This document shows, piece after piece, positions 49,386 to 58,837 of a stretch of 64,000 nt of DNA (the stretch's first letter is position 1; every line of letters begins with the position of its first letter). The DNA is taken from assembly GCA_006503475.1 (NCBI GenBank), contig RSEH01000053.1:121139-185138 (forward strand), given 5' to 3'. The stretch comes from Stentor roeselii. Lineage: Eukaryota; Ciliophora; Heterotrichea; Heterotrichida; Stentoridae. The notes beneath the pieces are model-generated. The model was not told where the DNA came from, did no database searches, and saw nothing but the letters and a program-made list of their open reading frames with translations. The position numbers and the translations under genes are program-made.

Positions 49386-49808
49386 ATGAGTGATGATAAA
49401 TTTAATTTCTTTGAATTCGACTCGCTCTTTCGGTTTGAATTCACTGGGAGTTCTTTGGCTTGGGGATTTTCAATTGGGACTTTATTGGCGTGCCATAAGT
49501 ACAGCAAAACTGGTTTGCCCATGGAAAGTGTGAAATTCGGAGGCTTACTCGGCTTTCTGACAGCATCAGGCATATGGGGATACAACCTCTACAAATTCAC
49601 AATATCTCGACACGTTCTCCAACAGCAGAACTACTCAAGACAAGAGTCAGCCATGAAAGCAAAATTCATCGAAAACTACTTCAAATCAAAGTACAACTTA
49701 CAAGACTCAAGTTCCGAGCACATAGCTTTAGCCATAAACGACCTGGACGATAAATGGAAAAATTTCGATAACCTCCTAACAGAAGAAGACCCTCCAAATA
49801 GCAACTAA
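49386..49808 (+). CDS. Small two-helix membrane protein, possibly COX20-like
   Basis: 140 residues with two short hydrophobic segments (about 19-34 and 47-66) and a charged helical tail (QQQNYSRQESAMKAKFIENY). The order TGSSLAWGFSIGT, then FGGLLGFLTASGIWGYNLY resembles COX20, a mitochondrial inner-membrane assembly factor of cytochrome oxidase, in length, spacing and the Gly-rich helices. The Cys/Pro-Arg pair before helix 1 in COX20 is absent, so this is tentative. Divergent from the pseudokinase-Kelch gene, 34 bp apart. Confidence 0.42.
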   Translation: MSDDKFNFFEFDSLFRFEFTGSSLAWGFSIGTLLACHKYSKTGLPMESVKFGGLLGFLTASGIWGYNLYKFTISRHVLQQQNYSRQESAMKAKFIENYFKSKYNLQDSSSEHIALAINDLDDKWKNFDNLLTEEDPPNSN

Positions 49809-49827
49809 CTTAAAAATAAAAAAATAA

Positions 49828-51549
49828 ATGGGAAACATCTGCTCAACAAATGGAGAAACCTCTACCAAGCCTGCAACTTTTCACAAAAATACCCAAACCT
49901 CATCGAAACTCTTCGAAAATGACTTAATCCGCAATTCAATCTCAAGAAAACACTCCGCAATTCTAACCTTTTTCATTTCCAAGCTAAAAAAACATCATAA
50001 AGCAAGTCTCGATATCTTCTTCTCCATCTGGAAAAACTTCCACGAGCTAGAAATCTCCGAACTTCCTGAAAACGAAGACCTAGAAGGCTACGAAGAAGAA
50101 GACCCAGAAGTAAAACTTGACAAAAACAACCTGGTTGAAGCAAAAGACCGAATTAACCTAGAAAATCAACAGGCTTTAAAAGATTGTCCACTTTTTCCTT
50201 ATGTTTCAAAAGAAAACCTTGAAAAGCCGTTGCCAGTTTCGTTTTTATTCCGATTTTTCGAAGAAATGATGGACAAAAAATACGAAGCGGATGTTGCAAG
50301 TCTTCAAGTCAACCGAGCTTTGACATCGATTCCTGAATTCTTCCTTGATCACCTAAATCGAGCTTATGGTTTGAAGAAGTTGGCGCATAAGGCAATGTTG
50401 CAAATTTTAAAAACTATTGAAATTCTTTACTCTGAAGGTAATAGTTACGTTAAAGTCATTTGTAGACTACTTCAAATTTATGACCCTCAACCTTTACCTA
50501 TTCAACTTGCTTGGTTCTTGACAAAGGCTCGAGTTGAGTTAAATAAAATTCTTACTTCTCGAAAAGTGACAGCGAAACTGAAGAGATCTGAAGAGGTTCA
50601 TTTAATTGATGCTGTCAATTTGGTTTATAGTCTCTTTGAAAATGATAAGTTTTCTAGGGCTAAAGCTGTTTCGCTGATGAAGCCCAAGATTTTGAATGAT
50701 GAAGAGTTCTTGGAATTTAAAATTTCCAATAAGTTAACAAGAATCGGTTTCACCTCTGAAGGACTTTTTATGGTTCTTGATAATGATATGACTGGCCAGG
50801 TCTCTTTTAAAACTTTAATTGAGTTTTTAAAGAAAAATGCGGAAATGATTTTAAATGAACTTGATGTGAATGTGTTGAAAAATAACCTGGATCCGAAAAA
50901 TTACGGGTTTATTGCAAAGGACCTGTTTTTAGCGAAGTTTCAGGTAAAGTCTTCAGCGGATTATCAGAAAAATGAACTTTTACTGGTTTCAAAAGCGATG
51001 TTTTTGTCGACTTTGATTGAAGTTTATAAGACGATTCGGTTAAAAGATACGGCTTTTCTGACTTTCTTGTTTAAACAGTATAAAAAGACGAAAATTTCTC
51101 AGACTGATTTTAAGGAAATTCTTTTGAAGCTTGATAATCGCCTTCTTAATGAGCAGATTTCAGATCTTTATGAAGAGTCGTTGATTTATAATACTGATTA
51201 CAGTCTAGATGGAGTACTTCTTGACTCACTTATTAGGACTGTCTTTCATTATGCTATTGGGAGAAGAGGAGTTCGTGATTTCGGTAACATTTAAAAAGGG
51301 ATTAAAAGAGAAGAACTAGAAATAAAAGAGGACAAGTCTAAGAATGATCAAATCATTGAAAACTTTATTGAAAGGTCGAAGTCTCCAATGAATAATAAGA
51401 AGCATAATACTGTTGTAGGAGAGTCACCTTTACCTAAACCAAAAAGAATGTCGCAACTCGTTAACATGCAGCATAAAAGTAGGGGCTCTACTCCGGTAGA
51501 CCAGTACAGGACTAGAGCCAAGTCGCCTATCTTCGGTTCACGAGAATGA
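49828..51549 (+). CDS. Probable acylated EF-hand-like protein, one intron
   Basis: Exons 49828-51283 and 51299-51549 give 568 residues. It starts MGNICSTNGE, a myristoylation plus palmitoylation signal (Gly2, Cys5). The intron GTAACATTTAAAAAG holds an in-frame TAA; splicing adds 83 residues ending SPIFGSRE with several Ser-Pro sites. The C-terminal part has EF-hand-like units (FMVLDNDMTGQVSFKTLIEF has a nearly canonical loop D-N-D-x-T-G-x-V-S-F). Likely a membrane-bound calcium-responsive or scaffold protein; no family named. It begins 19 nt after the COX20-like stop. Confidence 0.72.
51284..51298 (+). other. 15-nt intron
   Basis: GTAACATTTAAAAAG, with A at position 10 and an AAG acceptor end. 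Its removal extends the reading frame by 83 codons to a TGA at 51547-51549. Confidence 0.8.
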
Positions 51550-51607
51550 TCCATCCAATACCTAACCATTTCATGCTAAACCTCCATCCAAACACGTGTA
51601 ATAATAA

Positions 51608-52645
51608 ATGGCCGGACAAGACAACAACATCGACTACGAGTCACTCCGAGAAAACGCAAAAGTCGCAGCCAGAAAAGCCGGAAAAAAGCCAACCTCATCA
51701 AATTCTTCCTCATACCTTCTAATCTCATTAGGAGTATTACTTTCCGCAATAATTCTCTCTCTTTTATTCGCAAGTTCAGACCAGCCACCTCATCTAGTCC
51801 AAGTCTTAGACCCTTCCTTAATCGATTCAATAAACAATCAAAAGCTTTCCTTCACTTCCAAAGTAAACCTTTACTTCAAAGACTGGAGTCTAGCAGACGT
51901 GAAGCAAGCCTGCCAAACAGGAAGTTCGCAACAAGCCCGAAACCTTCCAATTTGCCAGTCATTTTCATCTCATCCAGACATGCGAAGGTCTTTCGACCTT
52001 CGAGACGAGTTCCCATCATGCATATTAGAGCCTGAAAGTCAACAGAACTGTTCTTCAAGTTATTCTTTTGCAGCCGCTAATGCGGCTGCTGAGAGATTTT
52101 GCATCAAGTCAGGAAAAACATCTCCAAGACTCAGTAGTCAACAACTTGTTTCATGTTCTAAAAGGAACTCGAAGTGCAGTTCAGGAAACATTGACTCTGC
52201 CTGGGAATACATCAGAGACTCAGGACTTTATGAAAATAAACATTTTCTTTATTTAAGTGAACATTCACATGTACCTGAATGTAAAGAACCAAGTGACCAG
52301 TACTTGTTTAAGGTTAAAGATGTTTGTGCTTCTGCGGGAGAAGAAGGGATTATGAAGGAAATTATTGAAAATGGACCTGTTGTTGGACTTTTAAATGTTT
52401 TTAGCGACTTTTTAGTTTATGCTCATGGAATTTATCAACCTTCGGATCGGGCTATGAAGATTCAGGGAGGACAGGCTGTTGAAATTGTTGGATGGGGAGA
52501 GGATCAGGGGGTTAAGTATTGGATTGTTAAGAATTCTTGGGGAAATTCTTGGGGGGAAAATGGATATGCTATGGTTGCAAGGGGATGTTTGAAACTGGGA
52601 ATTGAGGATTTAACGGTTTCGGCTACTCCTGTTATTCAGGATTAA
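51608..52645 (+). CDS. Papain-fold membrane protein lacking catalytic Cys and His
   Basis: 345 residues. A single hydrophobic helix at ~35-55 after a short cytoplasmic N-terminus suggests a type II membrane protein with a luminal domain. Residues ~128-340 have the C1A (papain/cathepsin) fold: SFDLRDEFP, the active-site region QNCSSSYSF (146-154), LSSQQLVSCS, GGQAVEIVGWG (287-297) and KNSWGNSWGENGY (308-320). Aligned to papain, Cys25 is Ser151 and His159 is Gln289; Asn175 is kept (Asn309). It cannot be a normal cysteine protease and is probably a non-enzymatic binding protein. The disulfide cysteines mostly remain. Confidence 0.88.
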   Translation: MAGQDNNIDYESLRENAKVAARKAGKKPTSSNSSSYLLISLGVLLSAIILSLLFASSDQPPHLVQVLDPSLIDSINNQKLSFTSKVNLYFKDWSLADVKQACQTGSSQQARNLPICQSFSSHPDMRRSFDLRDEFPSCILEPESQQNCSSSYSFAAANAAAERFCIKSGKTSPRLSSQQLVSCSKRNSKCSSGNIDSAWEYIRDSGLYENKHFLYLSEHSHVPECKEPSDQYLFKVKDVCASAGEEGIMKEIIENGPVVGLLNVFSDFLVYAHGIYQPSDRAMKIQGGQAVEIVGWGEDQGVKYWIVKNSWGNSWGENGYAMVARGCLKLGIEDLTVSATPVIQD

Positions 52646-52932
52646 GGTTAACACATTTTTAAAGAGTTGGTATTAGATGGTTATTAGAATTTTATTTGGA
52701 GTGTTAGAGGTTTATAAGGATGGTTGTTTTGGAAGGTTTAAGTTGGTTGAAATGTTTGAATTTGGAATTGGGATTAACTTGAATATGAGGATTTTCACTT
52801 AAAATTCAAGTTTAAAATTATTCGAATTTAAATAGCTGCATTTGAAAACATTTACTAATACAATCATATTAAAATCCTAAGATCTATTCCACCAGATCTT
52901 CATGAATCATTCTAAATCTGCGACAAACCTAA

Positions 52933-55900
52933 TTAACTAAACTTAGAATCTGTATCTACAGGGTCAGAATCCTGAGTCAGTTCAGCAAGACTACAAGATT
53001 CTCTTTCAAAGTGAACAGCAAAAAGCCTATTAGTATTTTTATAAGCATCAATAAAAACCTCATCATCATCCGATTTGACTTCCTGTTTCTCATCAAGTTT
53101 ATCTTTTTCAACAAAACTCTTAGAATGTTTAATATTTTTGCTTTTTTTCGAGTTTTTTACTAAAAACTTATTAGTCGCGATGACTTCCGGAACAACTCGT
53201 GTTTGTTTTTTTTCTATTTCAGAAGCTTGAACAACATTAGTAAGTGTTCGATGAACTTTAAAGTGCTTTTTAGTCTTCACAATAGGAGCAGCGACAGAAG
53301 TTTCAATAAACTGTTCCTTGATTTGTTTTTCCGGTACTTGTACAATTTCTTCATTAGTTGTAAACATGATAGGCTGTGAATATTTCTTGCAAAAGTACTG
53401 CTGATAAAGACTAGACCCTAATTCTTTCGTAGTTTTCACTTCAAAGTTATATCTTTTCGAAATGACTCCATGTCGAAAGGTCAAAACAACTAAAGCCAAA
53501 GTAAAAGACGCGCAAACAACATAAAAAATTTCAGCCCAAACATGGAGAAAATTTGTGAGGTTCAGGCCATCAACAAGATAAGTATCAATAGCAAAGGTAA
53601 ATTCCTCAGAATCTGTTAAAATCAGTAGTTTTGAGCAGTCATTACTCCAAGACTCCAGCAAATTATAACTAATCTCTACAGTAAACCATTCTCCAGGCCT
53701 CAGTAAAAACTGTTCTCCACAGTTAGCGACTCCAAACCCTCTTGACTTGCAGTAAAAGTCATTAATAAAAATTCCTTTCACTTCCACATCAACCGTTCCA
53801 ACATTCTGTAAGTCAAAAGTCTTAAAAATAATAGGAGAATGCATCGATACATAATTAATGAAAAATTTGCTGATGTCTTCAGGATTTACTTCAAAAGGTA
53901 ACTTTTGGAAGTCTTTTTTATTAACAGATCTTTGAAGTGTGTAAAACTTGTCATTAAAGTTGTAATTTGACTTCTTTGTTATCGCCAGTCTTTTGACTGT
54001 TGAGTTTATGTGGACTTCGAAAGTCTCTAAAATAGTGTAGTTGTTTTTTAACATCAGGGGAAGTTGATGGGCTCCTGGTGACTGAGAGAAAAAAGTCACC
54101 GGGCCTATCAGACGGGAACCGTGAGGGGGAAGGGTGTAGGTCGGGTTCTCGTTTAAATATAATGATTGGACTGATTTTGTTGAAGTCTCTTCAGAGTCAC
54201 TTGTCTTGTTTTCTAGGCTTGATGATGGACTCAGGCAGGTGAAATATAAAAATTTTAAGACTTTGCTTAGAAGGGATAAGGATGAATATGATGAAGGTTT
54301 TTTTAAACGTCTTTCACTTGATTGTTTTATTTGTTTTACTTCTTCTTGATCTGAAAATTGAGAATCTTCACAAGCCACTTGTTCTTCTGATAGGTTCTCG
54401 AATTCTTCGTCGTTGTGATCGTTGTGCTTTTTTTTTGGATTACAGTCGAATTTCTTTAGGGTTTTTTGGTAGTTGTCAGGAAGTGTGAAAAGCTGAACCT
54501 TGACTGACTGATCAAGAGGGTTAGTAACAAGCAATTTAAATGAACACTCCGACTTCACCAAACAATATCCCGCCCTTTTTTGCTGATTCACAATAAGTGC
54601 AGGTTTTTTCACATAAAGAGTAACCAAAGCTTTAATTTCACCAGCCAAATCAGTAAAAATCTTAGCCTCATAAGACCTAGTAGATTCCTCATAATGACTC
54701 ATCTTCACCGCTCTTTTCACATCTCCAAAAGTGACAGATTTTTTAAAGTCAACATTCGTTTTTTCATGCATTTTGATAGAAGCAGCAACTTTTCCAACAA
54801 CCTGCTGAGTAAAAGGCTGAACTTCAATAACATCCTTAGAAATCCCTAAATTTTCTCCATAAACAGTAATAGTATGAATTTTAATAGGCGCCGAGTAATT
54901 ATTAATCAAAACAATACTCTCCTCTAAAAGCTGTTTCGGGTAAACACTATGAAAAACAATATTTTTCACTCTAGCGAATCCAACTAAAACATTCGCATGA
55001 ACCGGTAAATGAAAAACTCCGACAGAAGTCGCGATTTTCAAAGGACTATAAATAGAAAAGTCAGATTTAATCGAAAGGCTGAATTCAAAAGTAGAGAAAG
55101 GCGGGGTCAGGGTGTTCATCGAGTACTTCAAAGAAACATTAGGAATTGACTGGATTGAGTAAAAAGTGATGCCTACAGGCCACGGGTTTCTGATGATCAG
55201 TTGTTTGTCGACTTGAAGATTAATCCCGATGTTCCCCAGGTCCACCGGTCCGAAGACTTCTTGAATTTTTTTGTCTTTGTAACTGAAAAAATGAAGGTAA
55301 GGCTCAATGGAGTATAAAGGAAAGACTATTCTTCCGATGCTACTTTCGATGGTTAGTGTGAAAGACTCTAATACCACTGGATGTGTTCGGATCATGAAAC
55401 AGGTCGTGTCTTGAGAACTAAAAAAATAGTTATCTGTGATTATTGTGAATAACTCTGAAGATGTTATGAACTTTTTTATCCAGATCTCGTGATTTAACAT
55501 GTTTTTCATGCAGATGGTTCTATTTGTTTCTAAAAGATTCGCGAAATAAAATTGATCTGGGTCTGTTTGGACCAGGTCAAAAACTGCCAGGTACTTAAAG
55601 CTTATTAAAAAGGTTTCAAAGTTAGTGTCAACTCGAATACTTCCAGAGTGAAACCCGGGGTTTTCTGTCTTGATGAATAGGACCCCAAATAAAAAATGAC
55701 TGGAATTTTCCTTGATTTTTTGAGTTTTAATCCAGACGTTTTCAGCTGAAATCTCTACATTTTTATAAGAAAAGTCAAAACCCGGGTCTTTTTCACATTT
55801 TATTTCAAATGTGAAAATCATGTCTGAAACTGCGAGAATTCCGAGATCGATGATCTCTCCACAGTCAACTGAATGAGTTTTTCGACTTCCATGGACAGGA

Positions 55901-56622
55901 AGGTAAAACTTTTCGTTATCAATATCAATCCAAATCTTTCCTTTAATTCTACCACTTCCTTTATTTTTCACTTTAAAAAGACTGATTTCAGAGTTTCCTG
56001 TTTTATTAACATAGTGGTGATGTTTGAAGATTTCAAGAGAATCCTTTGAAAACCCTTCAATATTTTCAATTGAAATGATGAGACTTTTGTTTTCAGGGTT
56101 GAATATTTTTACTTTTCCATAAATTTCTCCATGTATCTTGGAGGACACTGGTTGAAGGGCGTATTTGTTGTCTTCTGCGATTCCTTGAAGGTAATAAACT
56201 AAAAAATCATCTTGGGTCTTTACCAGCAGATACGCTGTCCGAACCCCGGTGACTGAAGGACTAAAGGTCAAATTGAACAAACACGGAGAAGAGTATCGTC
56301 GGTCAAGAGCCACTTTATTCTGCAATAAAAATTCAGATGAGTCCAGAGAAACGAATGAAAAAATGATCCAGTCTGAATCATTTTCAATAGGAAGTTCCAA
56401 GTTAGATTGAGTGTATAACTGCGTCGGCGTTGTCGGAGTGAAAGAAACCCGAATGAACTTGCTCGGCGAGAAGAACTTTGAGATTGAGCTGTTGACTGCT
56501 AAGAGCAAAGAAGTCAATGCACGAAGATTCATATCTTCTTTCAGGCTGACGTCGCTAGAAACCACGATTATCAGGTTTGTAGCGAAGTAAACCGTGAGGT
56601 ATAACAAAAAGTACATACCCAT
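52933..56622 (-). CDS. TMEM131-family membrane protein
   Basis: 1,229 residues. It has a signal-like hydrophobic N-terminus (residues 3-22), a very large luminal region of PapD/ASH-like beta domains, one transmembrane helix near residue 1050 (WAEIFYVVCASFTLALVVLTF), and a basic cytoplasmic tail. The block YALQPVSSKIHG...VKIFNPENKSLIIS closely follows the TMEM131 pattern 'Y.L.P..G.......I.I.NPH...L.V'. In animals TMEM131 helps collagen export by recruiting TRAPPIII through its tail; a general secretory-pathway role is inferred. The luminal part includes an acidic, Ser-rich insert around residue 730-800. Confidence 0.68.
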   Translation of the reverse strand: MGMYFLLYLTVYFATNLIIVVSSDVSLKEDMNLRALTSLLLAVNSSISKFFSPSKFIRVSFTPTTPTQLYTQSNLELPIENDSDWIIFSFVSLDSSEFLLQNKVALDRRYSSPCLFNLTFSPSVTGVRTAYLLVKTQDDFLVYYLQGIAEDNKYALQPVSSKIHGEIYGKVKIFNPENKSLIISIENIEGFSKDSLEIFKHHHYVNKTGNSEISLFKVKNKGSGRIKGKIWIDIDNEKFYLPVHGSRKTHSVDCGEIIDLGILAVSDMIFTFEIKCEKDPGFDFSYKNVEISAENVWIKTQKIKENSSHFLFGVLFIKTENPGFHSGSIRVDTNFETFLISFKYLAVFDLVQTDPDQFYFANLLETNRTICMKNMLNHEIWIKKFITSSELFTIITDNYFFSSQDTTCFMIRTHPVVLESFTLTIESSIGRIVFPLYSIEPYLHFFSYKDKKIQEVFGPVDLGNIGINLQVDKQLIIRNPWPVGITFYSIQSIPNVSLKYSMNTLTPPFSTFEFSLSIKSDFSIYSPLKIATSVGVFHLPVHANVLVGFARVKNIVFHSVYPKQLLEESIVLINNYSAPIKIHTITVYGENLGISKDVIEVQPFTQQVVGKVAASIKMHEKTNVDFKKSVTFGDVKRAVKMSHYEESTRSYEAKIFTDLAGEIKALVTLYVKKPALIVNQQKRAGYCLVKSECSFKLLVTNPLDQSVKVQLFTLPDNYQKTLKKFDCNPKKKHNDHNDEEFENLSEEQVACEDSQFSDQEEVKQIKQSSERRLKKPSSYSSLSLLSKVLKFLYFTCLSPSSSLENKTSDSEETSTKSVQSLYLNENPTYTLPPHGSRLIGPVTFFSQSPGAHQLPLMLKNNYTILETFEVHINSTVKRLAITKKSNYNFNDKFYTLQRSVNKKDFQKLPFEVNPEDISKFFINYVSMHSPIIFKTFDLQNVGTVDVEVKGIFINDFYCKSRGFGVANCGEQFLLRPGEWFTVEISYNLLESWSNDCSKLLILTDSEEFTFAIDTYLVDGLNLTNFLHVWAEIFYVVCASFTLALVVLTFRHGVISKRYNFEVKTTKELGSSLYQQYFCKKYSQPIMFTTNEEIVQVPEKQIKEQFIETSVAAPIVKTKKHFKVHRTLTNVVQASEIEKKQTRVVPEVIATNKFLVKNSKKSKNIKHSKSFVEKDKLDEKQEVKSDDDEVFIDAYKNTNRLFAVHFERESCSLAELTQDSDPVDTDSKFS

Positions 56623-56745
56623 TTTTATCTATTGTCCTTGTAGTAAAGGATTTTAAGTGAAAGATTTATGAATTTGGTTAAAATCGTTGGTTTTTATATC
56701 TTTTTCTGCATATTTAAGAGATGGTATTTTAAAGGAATGGAATGG

Positions 56746-57183
56746 TTAAGAGTATTTACTGGATAGGTCTTTGAATAAGTTTTCTATTTTCTCGCTTATG
56801 GAAAGACTTTCAAATACTGGGTCTGTTGGCAGGTCTTCGTATTTTGAAAGCTTTTCTTCGAGGTCGTTGATGATTTCTTGAAGTCCTTCAGGAGTTGTCA
56901 TTGTTAATGCAAGTTTTTGTTGCTCGAGTATATCGGCTGGGGTGCCATTGAACTGATTTGTTTCAGCAAGGTTTAAAAGGATCTCGCTGTAAGGTTGCCA
57001 TTCTTCATAACTAACAGGAAGTTTTTTTATTTTTTTCCTTCCGATATCATGAAACTCTTCCTGTCGTCTTTGAGGAAGCTGGTCGAAGATGTTTTCTTCT
57101 GTTTTGATATTGATTGATTGGTAGTCACTCAAAGACTGGGAAAGTTGAAGGTGTTGATGAGGAAAGTCTTGTTTTTGGCTCAT
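56746..57183 (-). CDS. Small protein of unknown function
   Basis: 145 residues: a Gln/Ser-rich N-terminus, then a central SYEEWQPYSEILLNLAETN helix, and a helical C-terminus with DLEEKLSKYEDL and SISEKIENLF. No membrane segment or known domain. Start preceded by TTATACAAA. It lies 106 bp downstream of the methyltransferase gene on the same strand. Confidence 0.6.
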   Translation of the reverse strand: MSQKQDFPHQHLQLSQSLSDYQSINIKTEENIFDQLPQRRQEEFHDIGRKKIKKLPVSYEEWQPYSEILLNLAETNQFNGTPADILEQQKLALTMTTPEGLQEIINDLEEKLSKYEDLPTDPVFESLSISEKIENLFKDLSSKYS

Positions 57184-57289
57184 TTTGTATAAAATTTTAA
57201 GTGAATCTTTTAGGATTCTAAGAGATTATCTTGTTTTTGTTATTCGAAAATTCATTATTTTTGAATTTAATTCAGATTAACTAATGAAC

Positions 57290-57913
57290 TCATTCCCCTC
57301 CACGCTTCTTGCACACGTAAATATAGTGAACGTTTGGCTGGTCTTTATCATCAGTCGCTAGGGCTGCGTTTGAAGCTATTGTGGGCTTCTGGACTTGATG
57401 AACAGTGATTTCCCAGTTAAACTCGGGCTTGTCCAAATAAGGGTACCGATGTGGTGGTTGGCCATAGCTAATCACAACATAAACCCCAGTCGGTGCCAAG
57501 ACTCTATAAACTTCCGAGATCATCTTCTGTGCATTGGCCGTTGAATTCTCTCCACAAAGAACTGCATCTAAAGTGCCTTTATCGACAGCAGCATCAAAAG
57601 TTTTGTCCTCAAATTCCATATTTCTGCAGTCCATATGCAAGTAACGCATAGTTGTCTTGTCTCTGTACTTCTCCTGCATGGCTTTAATCACAACTTGACT
57701 GATGTCGATGTTGATTGAATTAAGAAACCCGTCGTCGTACATCTCTTCACTTAACCGTGAGTTCCCGCTGCCGACGTGGAGGATCTGCTGAGTGGCGGAG
57801 ACGTATTGAGAGATGATATCTTTCACCCCGCTCCAACGTTGGTACCAGTCGAAAGGTTCTGCATCTCGAGTGTACCTTTCTTCCCAATATTCAGGTTTTC
57901 CGTATTGAGCCAT
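57290..57913 (-). CDS. SAM-dependent methyltransferase, eEF1A-lysine type (EEF1AKMT4/METTL13-like)
   Basis: 207 residues. The N-terminal YGKPEYWEERYTRDAEPFDWY matches the signature of the METTL13-N / EEF1AKMT4 family (YG...YW..RY....FDWY). The SAM-binding motif I reads ILHVGSGNSRLSEEM, motif II NIDIS, followed by YLHMDCRNMEF and FDAAVDKGTLDAV, both typical of the family. Members methylate eEF1A lysines in the cytosol. Length matches EEF1AKMT4's catalytic domain. Start preceded by TTATA. Confidence 0.78.
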   Translation of the reverse strand: MAQYGKPEYWEERYTRDAEPFDWYQRWSGVKDIISQYVSATQQILHVGSGNSRLSEEMYDDGFLNSINIDISQVVIKAMQEKYRDKTTMRYLHMDCRNMEFEDKTFDAAVDKGTLDAVLCGENSTANAQKMISEVYRVLAPTGVYVVISYGQPPHRYPYLDKPEFNWEITVHQVQKPTIASNAALATDDKDQPNVHYIYVCKKRGGE

Positions 57914-58413
57914 TATAAGTTCTTTTCTAGAATGGGAAAATAGAGATTTTGGAAGAAAGGAGTTTTTGAAGAAGGATGTTTCGAGGGATTGGTTTTGTTT
58001 TTTTAGGAGATTTGAATGATTGTTTGGATTTTTTATTGGATTAACTGTGGAGTTATAGTAAGTTAGATTAGAATTGGTTGGAATTTAGAAGATTGGATCA
58101 TCAAGTAAAATAGTATTCACTAATAAAAACCCTGAATTAATCCTCCACATCCACATAATAATATCCAAAAAACTCTAAAAACATCCAATCTCCAAAAAAA
58201 AAATCAAACCATTACCAAAATTTCCCCTTCTCCCCCATCTGTCTAAACCCAAGTTCAAACCCATCCAAATCCAAAAATGCAAAACCCCTCAAAACATCCA
58301 AAACTTCAACCAATATCTCAAAAGATCCAAACTACTCCAAAGGTGAAAAATGATTGGCTAATCCACAAATATCAACAAGAGAAAATGTCAATCGTTCAGC
58401 CGAATATAAAGAA
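57914..58413. other. Divergent intergenic with two-sided base skew
   Basis: 500 bp between the methyltransferase start and H2A.Z start. The left part is G-rich on the plus strand (18 G to 1 C in 57961-58020), the right part C-rich (22 C to 2 G in 58201-58260). Thus both genes have a C-rich, G-poor upstream flank on their own sense strand. No gene seen. Confidence 0.65.
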
Positions 58414-58827
58414 ATGGTAACACCCACTTAGGCAGGAGGAAAAGGAAAAGGAGGCAAAGTAGCAGCAACGAAACATAAGCGAGCCCCGACTTCAAGGTCC
58501 ATTAAAGCTGGACTTCAATTCCCAGTAGGAAGAATTCACAGGCTTCTCAAGCAGCGAATGCTTGCCCATCACCGAGTCGGTGCCACAGCAGCCGTATATG
58601 CAGGAGCGATTTTAGAGTATTTGACAGCAGAAGTCTTAGAACTAGCAGGAAACGCGAGTAAAGACTTGAAAGTGAAGAGAATAAGTCCAAGACACTTACA
58701 ACTCGCGATCAGAGGCGATGAAGAATTAGATACTTTGATCAAGGCGACGATTTCAGGAGGTGGTGTCATTCCACACATCCATAAGAGTCTCTTACTAGCC
58801 CCGAAAGAAAAACCATTGGAAGCTTAA
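58414..58827 (+). CDS. H2A.Z: Histone H2A.Z, intron directly after the start codon
   Basis: Exons 58414-58416 (ATG alone) and 58432-58827 give 132 residues: [20 protein letters not shown] at the start. The core is diagnostic of H2A.Z rather than canonical H2A ([74 protein letters not shown]). The 15-nt intron GTAACACCCACTTAG begins right after ATG. An ATG inside the coding region (58558) would give only the second half of the fold. Marks promoters in ciliate macronuclei. Ends 10 bp from the convergent WD40 gene's stop. Confidence 0.95.
58417..58431 (+). other. 15-nt intron right after the H2A.Z start codon
   Basis: GTAACACCCACTTAG, with A at position 10 and phase 0 after codon 1. Removing it produces the expected H2A.Z N-terminus (Ala-Gly-Gly-Lys). 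Confidence 0.9.
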
Positions 58828-58837
58828 ATAAGATTTT

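Noticed and set aside
58558-58827. Truncated 89-residue H2A gene
   Set aside because: The full H2A.Z N-terminus is encoded just upstream without ATG and connects to ATG 58414-58416 by a 15-nt intron.
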